A stretch of 64,000 nucleotides of DNA from WLMZ01 sp038227995 (GTDB lineage Bacteria; Actinomycetota; Acidimicrobiia; Acidimicrobiales; Ilumatobacteraceae), in the NCBI GenBank assembly GCA_038227995.1, contig JBBRPP010000005.1, positions 143,953 to 207,952 on the forward strand. The letters are read 5' to 3'. The notes beneath the pieces are model-generated. The model saw only the letters and a list, made by a program, of their open reading frames with translations, ran no database searches and had not been told where the DNA came from. Below are positions 7,950 to 15,840 of this stretch, one piece after another. Positions within the stretch are counted from its first letter, which is position 1, and each line of letters opens with the position of its first letter. The translations under genes were made by a program, and so were the position numbers.

Positions 7950-8843
7950 CTACCGCAGGACTTGGCCATCCAACGAGAGGCGCTGGCGATGTCTGGTGAT
8001 TCGTCGCCCATCGTTGGTCTCACACCCCGACGCATCGCCGCGGGCGACCGCGAGGACACGTTCGATCGTCGCCAGATCGGGTGGATGCTCAGTGGCCAAC
8101 CACCTCCGAACCGCCCGCCGAGCGAGCGCAACCGGGGCAGCGGCCAGGGCCTTGGCGTCGGTCGGGTCGATGGCGAGGGCCAGTTCGTCGAGCAGATCGG
8201 CGTCGTCTCGCCAGACGTCGGCCTGCCGGCACAGCAGTGGTACGAGGTCGCGTCGGCTCAGCGCGTCCATCAACGGCAGCAGCTCGGCTCTCACTCGATT
8301 GCGAAGGTGAATCGGAAGGCGGTTGGACGGATCGTCGACGACCTCGATCTGAAGGACCCGGCACACCTCGTGTGTTTCCGATCGACGCAGATTCAGCAGT
8401 GGATGCCGATGTGGACGCATGCCGCCGAGCCCATTGAGGGCCCCGCCGCGCAACAGGTTGAGCAGCATCGTCTCCGCTTGATCATCAGCGGTATGACCCG
8501 TCAGCGTGTCAGGGCCGAGGATCGCGTGGCGCGCGACGCGGGCCCGCGCCTCGAGGTTCGGGCCGTCGCCGACCTGCACCGTCTCGCGCCGGCACGCGGC
8601 GCCGAAACGTGCCGCAGCGGCGGCGACCAACTCGCCCTCCGTCGCCGATCCGGGGCGAAGTCCGTGATCGACGTGGACGGCTGTGACGACGCAGCCGGCA
8701 GTCGTCGCGAGGGCAAGCAGTGCCATCGAATCCGGGCCACCGGAGACGGCACAGGTCACGACCTCGCCGGATCGGAGTTGCGGACAGCGGGCGAGCAGCG
8801 AATGCAGCAGGTCGAGCTGCTCAGGCAACGGCGGCCTGCGCAT
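7950..8843 (-). CDS. tilS: tRNA(Ile)-lysidine synthetase TilS
   Basis: Converts C34 of the CAU anticodon of tRNA-Ile2 to lysidine with ATP and lysine, so that AUA is decoded as Ile; an essential cytoplasmic step. The PP-loop ATPase motif SGGPDS is at residues 34-39, followed by VTAVHVDHGLRPGS and the typical GHTADDQAETMLLNLLRG. At 297 residues it is a short actinobacterial form without the long C-terminal domain. The ATG at 8843 was chosen because it directly precedes the conserved start; it overlaps the end of the metalloprotease gene by 23 nt. The tilS/metalloprotease neighbourhood is conserved in Mycobacterium (Rv3625c-Rv3626c). Confidence 0.92.
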   Translation of the reverse strand: MRRPPLPEQLDLLHSLLARCPQLRSGEVVTCAVSGGPDSMALLALATTAGCVVTAVHVDHGLRPGSATEGELVAAAAARFGAACRRETVQVGDGPNLEARARVARHAILGPDTLTGHTADDQAETMLLNLLRGGALNGLGGMRPHRHPLLNLRRSETHEVCRVLQIEVVDDPSNRLPIHLRNRVRAELLPLMDALSRRDLVPLLCRQADVWRDDADLLDELALAIDPTDAKALAAAPVALARRAVRRWLATEHPPDLATIERVLAVARGDASGCETNDGRRITRHRQRLSLDGQVLR

Positions 8844-9921
8844 GAACGCGATCGAGCCAGGTCTGCGGTTTGCGGATCTCGTCGAGCGACGGCAGGTTGT
8901 GCGGGCCCTGCCAGCACACATCGACTGCTCGCTCGCCATGCTCGGCTTCGATCGCGGCGATGAACTTCTCACCCGCCGCATACTGGCCCATCTTGCCTTC
9001 GAGACCGATGAGGCGTTGGATGAACCGGCCGATCGGGTTGACCCGCTTGCGGCGTTCGTGCAGCACGCGCGAGAAGCGAGCGGCCGACGGGATGAGGTCG
9101 GTGCCGGCACGATCCATCACGACGTCGCCGTGGCCTTCCAACAACGACATCAGGCCGCTCGTCTTGGCGAACATTGCCTGTTGCTCGGGCGTCGCGACCA
9201 TCGCCGCGATGCCACCGTCGCGCAGTCGCTGCATCGCGCCCTCGCGGTCGCTCCACGCATCGCGCAGCGCAACGGCGAGTTGAGCGGGGTCCGGTTGGAC
9301 GAGGTCGATCGTGTCGTGGACCAACCCGACGAAGTAGTCGCGCATCCACGGAACGCCGGTGAACTGGGCACGATGCGTCAGTTCGTGCAGCGTGACCCAG
9401 AGCCGAAACTCGCCGGGCGGGAAACCGAACGTGTTCTCGAGCGCCAACATGTTCGGACCGACGAGGTACACGGCGCCATCGTCGATGGCCGGTGATCCGG
9501 TGTCGGTGGCGTCATCGCCGGCCCGGCCGAACAGCAGGTCGTACTGTCCGAGGACGCGCCCACTCATCCAGCCGAGCATCAGACCGACTTCCGCGCCGGC
9601 AACCTGGCTCGTGATCGCCTGCGCCGGTGCTGCAATCCAGTGCGTGCGGGAGTTCTGCGTCAGCTTCGACAGCATCGGGTCGATCAGGGCACGGAACGAT
9701 GCGATGTTGGCGCGGATCCAGTCGGCTCGATCGATGACCTGCACTCGCGCGGGGCCCGCCAATGACCTCAAGCCGGTGGTCGCCTCGACCCGGTCCTCGG
9801 CGAGGCGAGCGATCGACGTGAAATCATCGGAGTGGATCGAGCCGGTGATCGGCTGTGGATGCCTGGCTGCGACCCGAAGCGCGACCTGCTCGGCTCGCTT
9901 CCAATCGACGAACGCTGCCAT
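8821..9921 (-). CDS. zinc-dependent metalloprotease (DUF2342, Rv3626c type)
   Basis: A 366-residue protein of the actinobacterial family named 'zinc-dependent metalloprotease' or, misleadingly, 'coenzyme F420 biosynthesis associated'. The zinc site HELTH is at residues 179-183, with the likely third ligand in the conserved SLLEGHGDVVMD stretch about 85 residues later. There is no signal peptide, so it acts in the cytoplasm; the substrate is unknown. It overlaps tilS by 23 nt, which indicates one transcription unit, and lies just downstream of the small membrane-protein gene. Confidence 0.88.
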   Translation of the reverse strand: MAAFVDWKRAEQVALRVAARHPQPITGSIHSDDFTSIARLAEDRVEATTGLRSLAGPARVQVIDRADWIRANIASFRALIDPMLSKLTQNSRTHWIAAPAQAITSQVAGAEVGLMLGWMSGRVLGQYDLLFGRAGDDATDTGSPAIDDGAVYLVGPNMLALENTFGFPPGEFRLWVTLHELTHRAQFTGVPWMRDYFVGLVHDTIDLVQPDPAQLAVALRDAWSDREGAMQRLRDGGIAAMVATPEQQAMFAKTSGLMSLLEGHGDVVMDRAGTDLIPSAARFSRVLHERRKRVNPIGRFIQRLIGLEGKMGQYAAGEKFIAAIEAEHGERAVDVCWQGPHNLPSLDEIRKPQTWLDRVHAQAAVA

Positions 9922-9942
9922 GTGCGAACGCCGCGGTGGCGC

Positions 9943-10086
9943 TCAGTCCTCGCGACGGCGCTTGCCGTTGGGGTACTTGGCCGCCGTGACCACCTTCAGG
10001 TAGCTGAGCACGAGCGTGAGCACCGCAAGGCCGCCGGCCAAGATCAGGATCATCCCGAGCCAGTAGTGGAAGATAATTGCGATCAC
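9943..10086 (-). CDS. small single-pass membrane protein, 47 residues
   Basis: Short open frame from GTG 10086 to TGA 9943 that fits between two real genes. The product has a short N-terminus, a hydrophobic helix with FHYWLGMILILAGGLAVL and LTLVLSYL, and a basic tail YPNGKRRRED, predicting one membrane span with the C-terminus inside. Position and strand agree with cotranscription with the rsrA gene upstream and the metalloprotease downstream. No function is known to me. Confidence 0.6.
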   Translation of the reverse strand: MIAIIFHYWLGMILILAGGLAVLTLVLSYLKVVTAAKYPNGKRRRED

Positions 10087-10139
10087 GTTCCGAGCATAGC
10101 GACCACAGTTGGCCCGGTGTTAGCCAGTGACGACCCAAC

Positions 10140-10424
10140 TCACGTCGCGGAATCGACTCCGCCCGACGGGCTGCCCGCGGTGCCCGTGTTGTCATCGGGG
10201 TCCGGCCCGAAGCACTGCGCGATCTTGTCCATCAACCCCGGTGGCATCTGGTCGCTGTGGCACTTGGTCGCGATGACAGTGCGCAACTCGGCGTGGAAGT
10301 CGAACGCCTGCAGACAATCGGGACAACCCTCGAGGTGGGAGTGGATCGTGTCTCGAGCGTGCTCGGTCAACTCTTGGTCGAGGAACTGTTCGAGTTCGCG
10401 CAGGGTCTCGTTGCAATCAGCCAT
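10140..10424 (-). CDS. rsrA: zinc-binding anti-sigma factor, RsrA type
   Basis: A 94-residue ZAS-family anti-sigma factor that holds the sigma factor encoded just upstream until thiol oxidation releases it (known for RsrA/RshA). It shows the signature H-x3-C-x2-C as HLEGCPDC (residues 30-37), an early Cys (MADCNE) and a later KCH, which are the redox-active zinc ligands in the family. The ATG at 10424 overlaps the sigma gene by 8 nt, a coupling typical of sigma/anti-sigma pairs. It is cytoplasmic, without a membrane helix. Confidence 0.9.
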   Translation of the reverse strand: MADCNETLRELEQFLDQELTEHARDTIHSHLEGCPDCLQAFDFHAELRTVIATKCHSDQMPPGLMDKIAQCFGPDPDDNTGTAGSPSGGVDSAT

Positions 10425-11031
10425 GGTCTGGGTCCGTTGTCGTGTCGCTGTTGGTGCCGGCAACCGATGCAGTGGCAATGAGTCCACGTTCGCTGGCGAA
10501 GTCGTACAACAGCTTGTGCATCGCTTTTCTTCCCCGGTGCAGCCGACTCATCACGGTGCCGACCGGGATGTCGAGCATCTCCGCGATCTCCTTGTAGTGG
10601 AAGCCCTCGACATCGGCGAGCAGCACCGGCATGCGGAAGTTCTCGGGCAGTTCTTCCAGCGCGGTCTTGACCTCGTCATCGGTGAACATCTCGAACAACG
10701 TGTCCTCCGCGCTGCGGTTGCCCAATGCGGAGTCGAGCGAGCTCAGCCGCTTGTAGAGGTAGAGATCTTCGATGTTGTCCATCCCGGTCTCGTCGGGGCG
10801 GCGTTGCTTGGCGCGGTACTTGTTGATGAAGCTGTTGGTGAGGATGCGATACAGCCACGCGCGCAGGTTGGTGCCCTCTTGGAAGGTGGAGAAGCTGCGC
10901 CACGCGCGCAGGTACGTGTCCTGGACGAGGTCCTCGGCATCAGCTGAGTTGCGGGTGAGGCGCATCGCGGCCGAATACAGCTGCGGTGCGTACTGCATGG
11001 CCTGTTCGGCGAAGTCGGCGCGGTCGGCCAT
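10417..11031 (-). CDS. sigR: ECF sigma factor, SigR/SigH type (thiol-oxidative stress)
   Basis: A 204-residue ECF sigma-70 factor. Region 2 covers about 15-85 (SADAEDLVQDTYLRAWRSFSTF, NLRAWLYRILTNSFINKYR) and region 4 about 128-180 (ALEELPENFRMPVLLADVEG, YKEIAEMLDIPVGTVMSRLHRGR). Close resemblance to SigR/SigH plus the adjacent RsrA-type anti-sigma factor supports a role in the disulfide-stress response with mycothiol as the buffer thiol. Direct target promoters were not searched. The ATG at 11031 leaves a short N-terminus as in relatives. Confidence 0.9.
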   Translation of the reverse strand: MADRADFAEQAMQYAPQLYSAAMRLTRNSADAEDLVQDTYLRAWRSFSTFQEGTNLRAWLYRILTNSFINKYRAKQRRPDETGMDNIEDLYLYKRLSSLDSALGNRSAEDTLFEMFTDDEVKTALEELPENFRMPVLLADVEGFHYKEIAEMLDIPVGTVMSRLHRGRKAMHKLLYDFASERGLIATASVAGTNSDTTTDPDHG

Positions 11032-11104
11032 GCCCCGACCCTAATGGCAAGTTGGCGGTGCGGCACAAGACACCTCGGGCGGACTCGGAGACCTCCGCGC
11101 TCGA

Positions 11105-11623
11105 TCAGTCAGCGCACGCCGCCGGACGGGGCAGCGTCTTGACCACGTCGTCGAGCTCGTGGACGAAACGGGTCATCAAGTCGGCCAGATCGCCGCGTTC
11201 CTCGACCGTGAATGCGCTCATCAACTGGCTGATGACGTAGCCGCGGCGATGGTCGATCTCGCGGTGGATCGCGCGTCCCGCTTCGGTCGCGTTCACGACC
11301 ACCACTCGGCCGTCGGCGCTGTCGGTCTTGCGCTCTGCGAGATCGACCTTGACCAAACGCTGGACCGCGCGTGTGGCGGTCGATGGATCGACGCGCAACG
11401 CTTCGGCGAGGTCGCTCATCCGCCAACACGGCTTGCGGACGAGCGCGTCGAGCGTGTCCATCTGGCCGGAGTCCAGCCGATCCTCTTCCGCACCGAAGAA
11501 GTAGTCGCGGAGCAGCGCCATGCTCGCCCCGCGCCGAAGGTCGCTCCACGCCTTGCCGATTCGCACCGCCACGTCGACATCGCGCGCGAGGCGGAAATCG
11601 ACCGGTGAACGACCTGTCGCCAT
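11105..11623 (-). CDS. MarR-family transcriptional regulator
   Basis: A winged-helix regulator of 172 residues. The recognition segment is MSDLAEALRVDPSTATRAVQRLVKVDLAERKTD and the wing is DGRVVVVNATEAGRAI, both in standard MarR positions, with helices for dimerisation at either end. The start is ATG 11623, or GTG 11629 two codons upstream. It is divergent from the hydrolase gene at 11643 and only about 15-20 bp away, so it may regulate that gene and itself through the shared promoter; this is inference. Confidence 0.88.
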   Translation of the reverse strand: MATGRSPVDFRLARDVDVAVRIGKAWSDLRRGASMALLRDYFFGAEEDRLDSGQMDTLDALVRKPCWRMSDLAEALRVDPSTATRAVQRLVKVDLAERKTDSADGRVVVVNATEAGRAIHREIDHRRGYVISQLMSAFTVEERGDLADLMTRFVHELDDVVKTLPRPAACAD

Positions 11624-11642
11624 GGGCACATAAGGTACAGCG

Positions 11643-12386
11643 GTGGCTGATCCGGAGGATTACCCAGCTGACGGCGCCGGTGGAAGCCGATCGGCGACCG
11701 ATCGTGGGAGGCAGACACCGTTGGATGCGCTCGGTGTCATCGCCAGCCAGGACGTGATGATCACGCCATCGCTGCGGCATGCCGAGTTCTTCACGATGCG
11801 CGGCCTACTCACGATCCTGTGGCACGAGCCGTCCGGCGTCGCCGTTCAGCCGGCAGCGATCATCGCCTGCGGCGGGGCGATGGGCGGACTGCTCGGTCCG
11901 GCCGATGGTCTGTACCACGCGCTGGGCGAGCGGTGGGCCGAGCGTGGCGTACCCGTGCTGCGGGTGAGCTATCGCAAGCCCAACGATCTCGATGCGTGTT
12001 GTGTCGATGTCGCGGCTGCAGTGCAGCTCGCCGTCGTCGGTGGCGGCGCCGAGCGCGTCGTGGTGATGGGGCACAGCTTCGGTGGCGCAGTCGCCGTGCG
12101 CGTCGGCGTCGGACTGTCCGACGTCATTGCGGGCGTCGTCACGTTCGCGACGCAGTCGGCCGGTTGCGAGATCGCCGGTGGGCTGGCGGGGCGGCCGTTC
12201 CTGTTGTTCCACGGCGACCGCGATGAGATCCTTCCTCTGCAATCGAGCGAGATCGTGTGCGCCATCGCGGGCACCGGCGATCTCGTCGTCTGTCCGAACG
12301 ACGGGCACCTGCTGGCCAAGAGCGGACCGATCATGATGGAGCGACTCGAAGCCTGGCTGCCCGGTGTTCTCGGCTTGCAGGTGTGA
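11643..12386 (+). CDS. alpha/beta-hydrolase (dienelactone-hydrolase-like)
   Basis: A 247-residue alpha/beta hydrolase. The elbow GHSFGG carries the nucleophile, HGDRDEILP the acid, and CPNDGHLL the His; the oxyanion region is CGGAMGG. The start is uncertain: GTG 11643 gives an unusual polar N-terminus, while ATG 11757 (MITPSLRHAEFF) begins at the conserved core. It is divergent from a MarR regulator, which is the usual control of small-molecule hydrolases. Its last codons overlap the first of three palindromic operators of the hipBA operon. Confidence 0.78.
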   Translation: MADPEDYPADGAGGSRSATDRGRQTPLDALGVIASQDVMITPSLRHAEFFTMRGLLTILWHEPSGVAVQPAAIIACGGAMGGLLGPADGLYHALGERWAERGVPVLRVSYRKPNDLDACCVDVAAAVQLAVVGGGAERVVVMGHSFGGAVAVRVGVGLSDVIAGVVTFATQSAGCEIAGGLAGRPFLLFHGDRDEILPLQSSEIVCAIAGTGDLVVCPNDGHLLAKSGPIMMERLEAWLPGVLGLQV

Positions 12387-12399
12387 CGCTCTCGTCACA
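12382..12399. promoter_or_regulatory. hipBA operator 1
   Basis: Perfect palindrome TGTGAC-N6-GTCACA overlapping the stop codon of the upstream hydrolase gene. First of three identical-arm sites spaced 37 bp apart ahead of the hipB-like gene. Confidence 0.75.
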
Positions 12400-12418
12400 G
12401 ATGGAGCTGGTGCATCAC

Positions 12419-12436
12419 TGTGACCATTTCGTCACA
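12419..12436. promoter_or_regulatory. hipBA operator 2
   Basis: Perfect palindrome TGTGAC-N6-GTCACA, exactly 37 bp downstream of operator 1 and 37 bp upstream of operator 3. It lies in the intergenic promoter region. Confidence 0.78.
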
Positions 12437-12455
12437 CTGATCTCCTATTCGCGAT

Positions 12456-12473
12456 TGTGACGGTATGGTCACA
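12456..12473. promoter_or_regulatory. hipBA operator 3
   Basis: Perfect palindrome TGTGAC-N6-GTCACA ending 2 nt before the ATG of the antitoxin gene, so bound repressor would cover the translation start region. Same spacing as the other two. Confidence 0.78.
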
Positions 12474-12475
12474 GC

Positions 12476-12721
12476 ATGGTCCAGACGCAACGATGGTCGG
12501 TGAAATCGTCCGGTGACGTCGCGCGCGCAATTGGCGACATCCGAAGAATTAACGGCCTCACGCAGCATGAGTTGGCGGAGCAGAGCGGCATCAGCCGAGA
12601 TTCGTTGGCGCAACTCGAATCCGGGCGGTCGGGAAGGGCTGTCGACCAGATCCTGCGAATCCTGCGCAGATTGGGAGCCGAGGTCACGATCACGAGGGAA
12701 GATCACGATGGCGAAGCGTGA
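12476..12721 (+). CDS. hipB: HipB-like HTH antitoxin
   Basis: An 81-residue Xre/Cro-type DNA-binding protein: the helix-turn-helix is GLTQHELAEQSGISRDSLAQLESGR, preceded by DVARAIGDIRRIN. It is expected to bind and neutralise the HipA kinase and to repress the operon from the three palindromes upstream. The toxin gene begins inside its 3' end (14-nt overlap), the normal order for hipBA. The ATG at 12476 sits directly after operator 3 with no obvious Shine-Dalgarno sequence, which fits a leaderless or repressor-covered start. Confidence 0.88.
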   Translation: MVQTQRWSVKSSGDVARAIGDIRRINGLTQHELAEQSGISRDSLAQLESGRSGRAVDQILRILRRLGAEVTITREDHDGEA

Positions 12722-13937
12722 ACCCCTCGGCGTCTACCTCTACGGCAGACGCGTCGCGGAGCTGACGACAAACGGCAGACCGTCGAACATCACGCTCCGA
12801 TACACCGCAGCCGCCCTCGACATGGCCGACAGAAACACTCCGCTCTTGTCGTGCTCGATGCCACTCACCGACAAGAAGATCGACGCCGCCAACTACTTCC
12901 GCGGCATGCTCCCGGAGGGCCAGCACCTGCAATCGCTGGCCGCAAAGGCCAAGGTCCCGACCTATGACATCTTTGGCCTGTTGGCCCGATACGGCCGAGA
13001 CGTCGCTGGCGCCGCGGTCATCTCAGCCGACGATCCGGAGCAACGTCCAGGGGATGCTGTGCCGTACACCGAGCAGCAACTCGCCGACGAAGTCGCCGGT
13101 CTCGACGATCGGCCGCTTGCGATCTACGACGACAGCGAGCTGTCCATCCCTGGGTTGCAGAACAAGTTGCTCCTCATCCGCACCAAAGAGGGTTGGGCAC
13201 GACCCGCCGGCGGGCGACCGTCGACGCACATCCTCAAAGTCGAAGACCGCCGGTATCCCGGCATGGCCAGGATGGAGGCTGCGTGCATGCAGCTCGCTCG
13301 CGCTATTGGCCTGACAACCGCCGACGCCAAGGTCAAGACGTTCGATGGCATCGACTGCATCATCGTGTCGCGCTTCGACCGAATCGTCGATGATGACGGA
13401 ATCGTTCGACGAGTCCACCAAGAGGACAGCTGTCAGGCGCTCGACCGAAACCCCGAACTGCACGAAAACAAGGCCAAGTACGAGCGATGGGGTGGACCCA
13501 GTCTTGCCGAGATTGCTGGACTGCTCGATGTCTACGCAGCCGACTCGTTGCGCGAACTCGAACGGCTCCTCTCGGCAGCAACATTCACGGTCATCATCGG
13601 CAACGCTGACGCCCACGGAAAGAACGTCAGCGTCCTTCATCGCTCACCGGGCGTCGTCGAACTCTCGCCGGTGTACGACACCGTTCCGACGGTGATGTGG
13701 CCGAAGCTTCCCAGCACGGCAGCCATGACGGTGAACGGCGCGTTCGACTTGGGTGCCATCACGATTGACGACCTCATCGCCGAGGCCGCGCGATGGCCGA
13801 TGTCGACCGATGCGGCTGAACGCTACGTCAACCAGACCGTTGAGGCGATCGTCGCGAATCTCGACATCCTCCCTGACAAGCTGGCAGCGTTGGTTCAGCG
13901 ACGAGTTCGGCACTTCACGAAGGGCAGGAGGCGCTGA
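12708..13937 (+). CDS. hipA: HipA-family serine/threonine kinase toxin
   Basis: A 409-residue HipA-type kinase. In E. coli HipA phosphorylates glutamyl-tRNA synthetase and causes growth arrest. Visible: the N-terminal HipA_N domain (GVYLYGRRVAEL, YFRGMLPEGQHLQSLA), the SIPGLQNKLLL loop (ATP-binding/Ser-loop region), HQEDSCQALDR, the catalytic IGNADAHGKN and the DFG-equivalent SPVYDTVPT. All key positions are intact, so an active toxin is likely. The ATG at 12708 lies within the antitoxin gene. Slightly shorter than E. coli HipA. Confidence 0.9.
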   Translation: MAKREPLGVYLYGRRVAELTTNGRPSNITLRYTAAALDMADRNTPLLSCSMPLTDKKIDAANYFRGMLPEGQHLQSLAAKAKVPTYDIFGLLARYGRDVAGAAVISADDPEQRPGDAVPYTEQQLADEVAGLDDRPLAIYDDSELSIPGLQNKLLLIRTKEGWARPAGGRPSTHILKVEDRRYPGMARMEAACMQLARAIGLTTADAKVKTFDGIDCIIVSRFDRIVDDDGIVRRVHQEDSCQALDRNPELHENKAKYERWGGPSLAEIAGLLDVYAADSLRELERLLSAATFTVIIGNADAHGKNVSVLHRSPGVVELSPVYDTVPTVMWPKLPSTAAMTVNGAFDLGAITIDDLIAEAARWPMSTDAAERYVNQTVEAIVANLDILPDKLAALVQRRVRHFTKGRRR

Positions 13938-13955
13938 CTTCGTTACGCGGGTGGG

Positions 13956-15062
13956 TCAGCCCCACCAGAACGCGGCAGAGATGACGCCGTAGATCGCCAC
14001 CAGAGCGACACCCTCGAGCCACGTGGATTCACCGTCGAACACGACGACGAACGTGATGACGACGGCGAGGATCATTGCCGCCAGCAACAGTGGCGGGAAC
14101 ACGAGCGTGAGCACCGAGCCACCGACGACGTGCGACAGCAGGACGAGCGCGGGCGCGAGTGCGAGAGCGACTTGCAGCGGACTCTGCAGGATCACGCTGA
14201 CGGCGTAGTCGGCCCGATTCCTGGCAGCGAGTTGGATGCCCACCACGTTCTCGATCGCGTTGCCGGCGATGGCGACGACGACCAACCCGGCGAACGTCTC
14301 CGAGATGCCGATCGCCTTGATGGCAGGCTCCAACGCGTGCACGAACCACTCGGACACGAACGCAGCGCCGACGCCGGATATTGCCAACATCACGACGGCG
14401 AACCACACCGGCCACGCGTGCTCGCCGTCATGGTCCTCGACCTCGGTCACGGCGTGATGCTGCCCGGCCACTTCGACCGATTGCTTCTGGAGCGCGGCCG
14501 GCAAGCTGAGCGCGAACACCACCAACAACGCGATCGAGACGATGTTGCTGAGCGCGACTTCGTGGCCGGCGGCCGGCGTGTGCAGCGAGGCCGTGAGTGA
14601 TGGGATCGCGAGCGCGCCGACGGCGAGGACCAGCAGCATCGAGATGCTGCGGCCCTGGGTCTTGCCGAAATCCTGCGGACCGTTCTTGACCCCGCCAACG
14701 ATGAACGCGAGCCCGAGCACCAGCAAGACGTTCGACAGGATCGATCCCACGATCGTCGCCTGAACCACATCGACCAAACCGGCGCGCAGCGCGAAGATGC
14801 ACACGAAGAGCTCGGGTAGGTTGCCGAGCCCGCTCTGCAGGACCCCGGTTGCTCCGGCGCCCAGCCGATCGCCCAAGGCTTCGACGCTGACACCGACCAA
14901 CATCGCCAGCGCGGCGAGCGCCCCACCCGCGACGACGAACGGAACGACATCGCCCACGTCGACGTAGCGGAACACACCTGCGAGCAACGTAACGACGGTG
15001 CAGATCGCGAACAACCGAATGTCACGGCGGCCGAGTTTCATCTCACAGATGTACCAGCTCAC
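13956..15062 (-). CDS. CaCA-family calcium/cation : proton exchanger
   Basis: A 368-residue integral membrane protein with about 11 hydrophobic segments. The two alpha-repeats of the CaCA superfamily are seen as LQSGLGNLPELFVCIFALRAG and VAIAGNAIENVVGIQLAARN; the GN.PE and GNA.EN motifs place it with Cax-type Ca2+/H+ exchangers. An acidic, His-containing loop (TEVEDHDGEHAW) separates the halves. The GTG start at 15062 overlaps the TGA of the MerR-family regulator (GTGA), suggesting translational coupling; ATG 15041 is the alternative. The regulator may therefore sense the exported ion or a related stress, which is inference. Confidence 0.85.
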   Translation of the reverse strand: MSWYICEMKLGRRDIRLFAICTVVTLLAGVFRYVDVGDVVPFVVAGGALAALAMLVGVSVEALGDRLGAGATGVLQSGLGNLPELFVCIFALRAGLVDVVQATIVGSILSNVLLVLGLAFIVGGVKNGPQDFGKTQGRSISMLLVLAVGALAIPSLTASLHTPAAGHEVALSNIVSIALLVVFALSLPAALQKQSVEVAGQHHAVTEVEDHDGEHAWPVWFAVVMLAISGVGAAFVSEWFVHALEPAIKAIGISETFAGLVVVAIAGNAIENVVGIQLAARNRADYAVSVILQSPLQVALALAPALVLLSHVVGGSVLTLVFPPLLLAAMILAVVITFVVVFDGESTWLEGVALVAIYGVISAAFWWG

Positions 15063-15733
15063 GCACCCGCGTGTGAGCGATGGCGTGTGGAACTGCGGCG
15101 CGACTTCGTCGGCGTGTCCAGTCGTGCACTCGCGGCTTCGAGTGCCAGGCGGCGGATCTCGGCCTGGATCCGTTCGAACACCAGCGTTCCGATGACCATC
15201 GTCTCGACGGCAGTGGTCCGGTCGCTCATCGCTCTCGCGTAGGCGACCTCGTCTGCCGCGTTCTCGTCGGCGATGTCGGCCATCCCGCTGAGCATCTCGA
15301 TGCTGATCGGGAAGTCGAATCGGCGCAGCGTGACGAGCAACGCGGCGAGCGCCGGCACTGCCGGAGCGTTGGGTTTGATCACCCAGCCGCGGCCACTGAT
15401 CCAGTCGCCGACCTCGGTCATGGCTTCGGTGATTTCGGCGTCGTCGGTGTGCGGTTGTGTGGTTCCGAGTGAATGCATGACCGACCCGAAGGCATCGTGC
15501 AGAGTCGTTGACTCGTCGTCGACTGCGGCGAGGACGGCGCGTACTCGTGCGATCGGCAGCCCACCGACATCGATCAGTGAACGGATCAGGCGAAGCCGGT
15601 CGACATGCGCCCCGCCGTAGTCGGCCTGATTGGCAGCGGTGGCGACGCCGGGTGCCAGTAATCCCTCACGCAAGTAGTACTTGATCGAGGCGATCGTGAC
15701 GCCGCTCGCCGCGCTGAGTTCGGAGATCTTCAC
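15059..15733 (-). CDS. MerR-family transcriptional regulator
   Basis: A 224-residue regulator with the MerR DNA-binding motif at the N-terminus (KISELSAASGVTIASIKYYLREGLL) and a longer effector domain than the classical metal sensors. The GTG at 15733 is preceded by AGAGGA and starts exactly at the motif. It is divergent from the DUF4188 gene with a 12-bp-arm palindrome between the two, and is followed without a gap by the exchanger gene. MerR regulators commonly activate a divergent gene from such a site. No Cys ligands for metals are apparent. Confidence 0.88.
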   Translation of the reverse strand: MKISELSAASGVTIASIKYYLREGLLAPGVATAANQADYGGAHVDRLRLIRSLIDVGGLPIARVRAVLAAVDDESTTLHDAFGSVMHSLGTTQPHTDDAEITEAMTEVGDWISGRGWVIKPNAPAVPALAALLVTLRRFDFPISIEMLSGMADIADENAADEVAYARAMSDRTTAVETMVIGTLVFERIQAEIRRLALEAASARLDTPTKSRRSSTRHRSHAGA

Positions 15734-15761
15734 ACGATTCCTCTTGACATCACGAGCGGAC

Positions 15762-15793
15762 AGTATCACTATCCATTAACAGATAGTGATACT
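15762..15793. promoter_or_regulatory. MerR-type operator palindrome
   Basis: Perfect inverted repeat with 12-bp arms (AGTATCACTATC and its complement) around an 8-bp spacer, lying between the divergent MerR-family and DUF4188 genes. The right arm falls between the -35 and -10 elements of the plus-strand promoter, the typical MerR arrangement. Confidence 0.8.
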
Positions 15794-15804
15794 ATCCGTA
15801 TGAT
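15776..15804 (+). promoter_or_regulatory. promoter of the DUF4188 gene
   Basis: A TTAACA -35 box at 15776-15781 and a TATGAT -10 box at 15799-15804 are separated by 17 bp and overlap the MerR-type palindrome. Read by eye; the start of transcription would be near 15811. Confidence 0.6.
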
Positions 15805-15840
15805 CGAAGCAATCGAGGAACGAGAGAGAGCGTGAGGACG

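Noticed and set aside
12382..12473. CRP/cAMP-type sites (TGTGA...TCACA) ahead of hipB
   Set aside because: CRP sites have 6 bases between the TGTGA and TCACA halves; here there are 8, and the triple phased arrangement before an HTH antitoxin fits autoregulation better.
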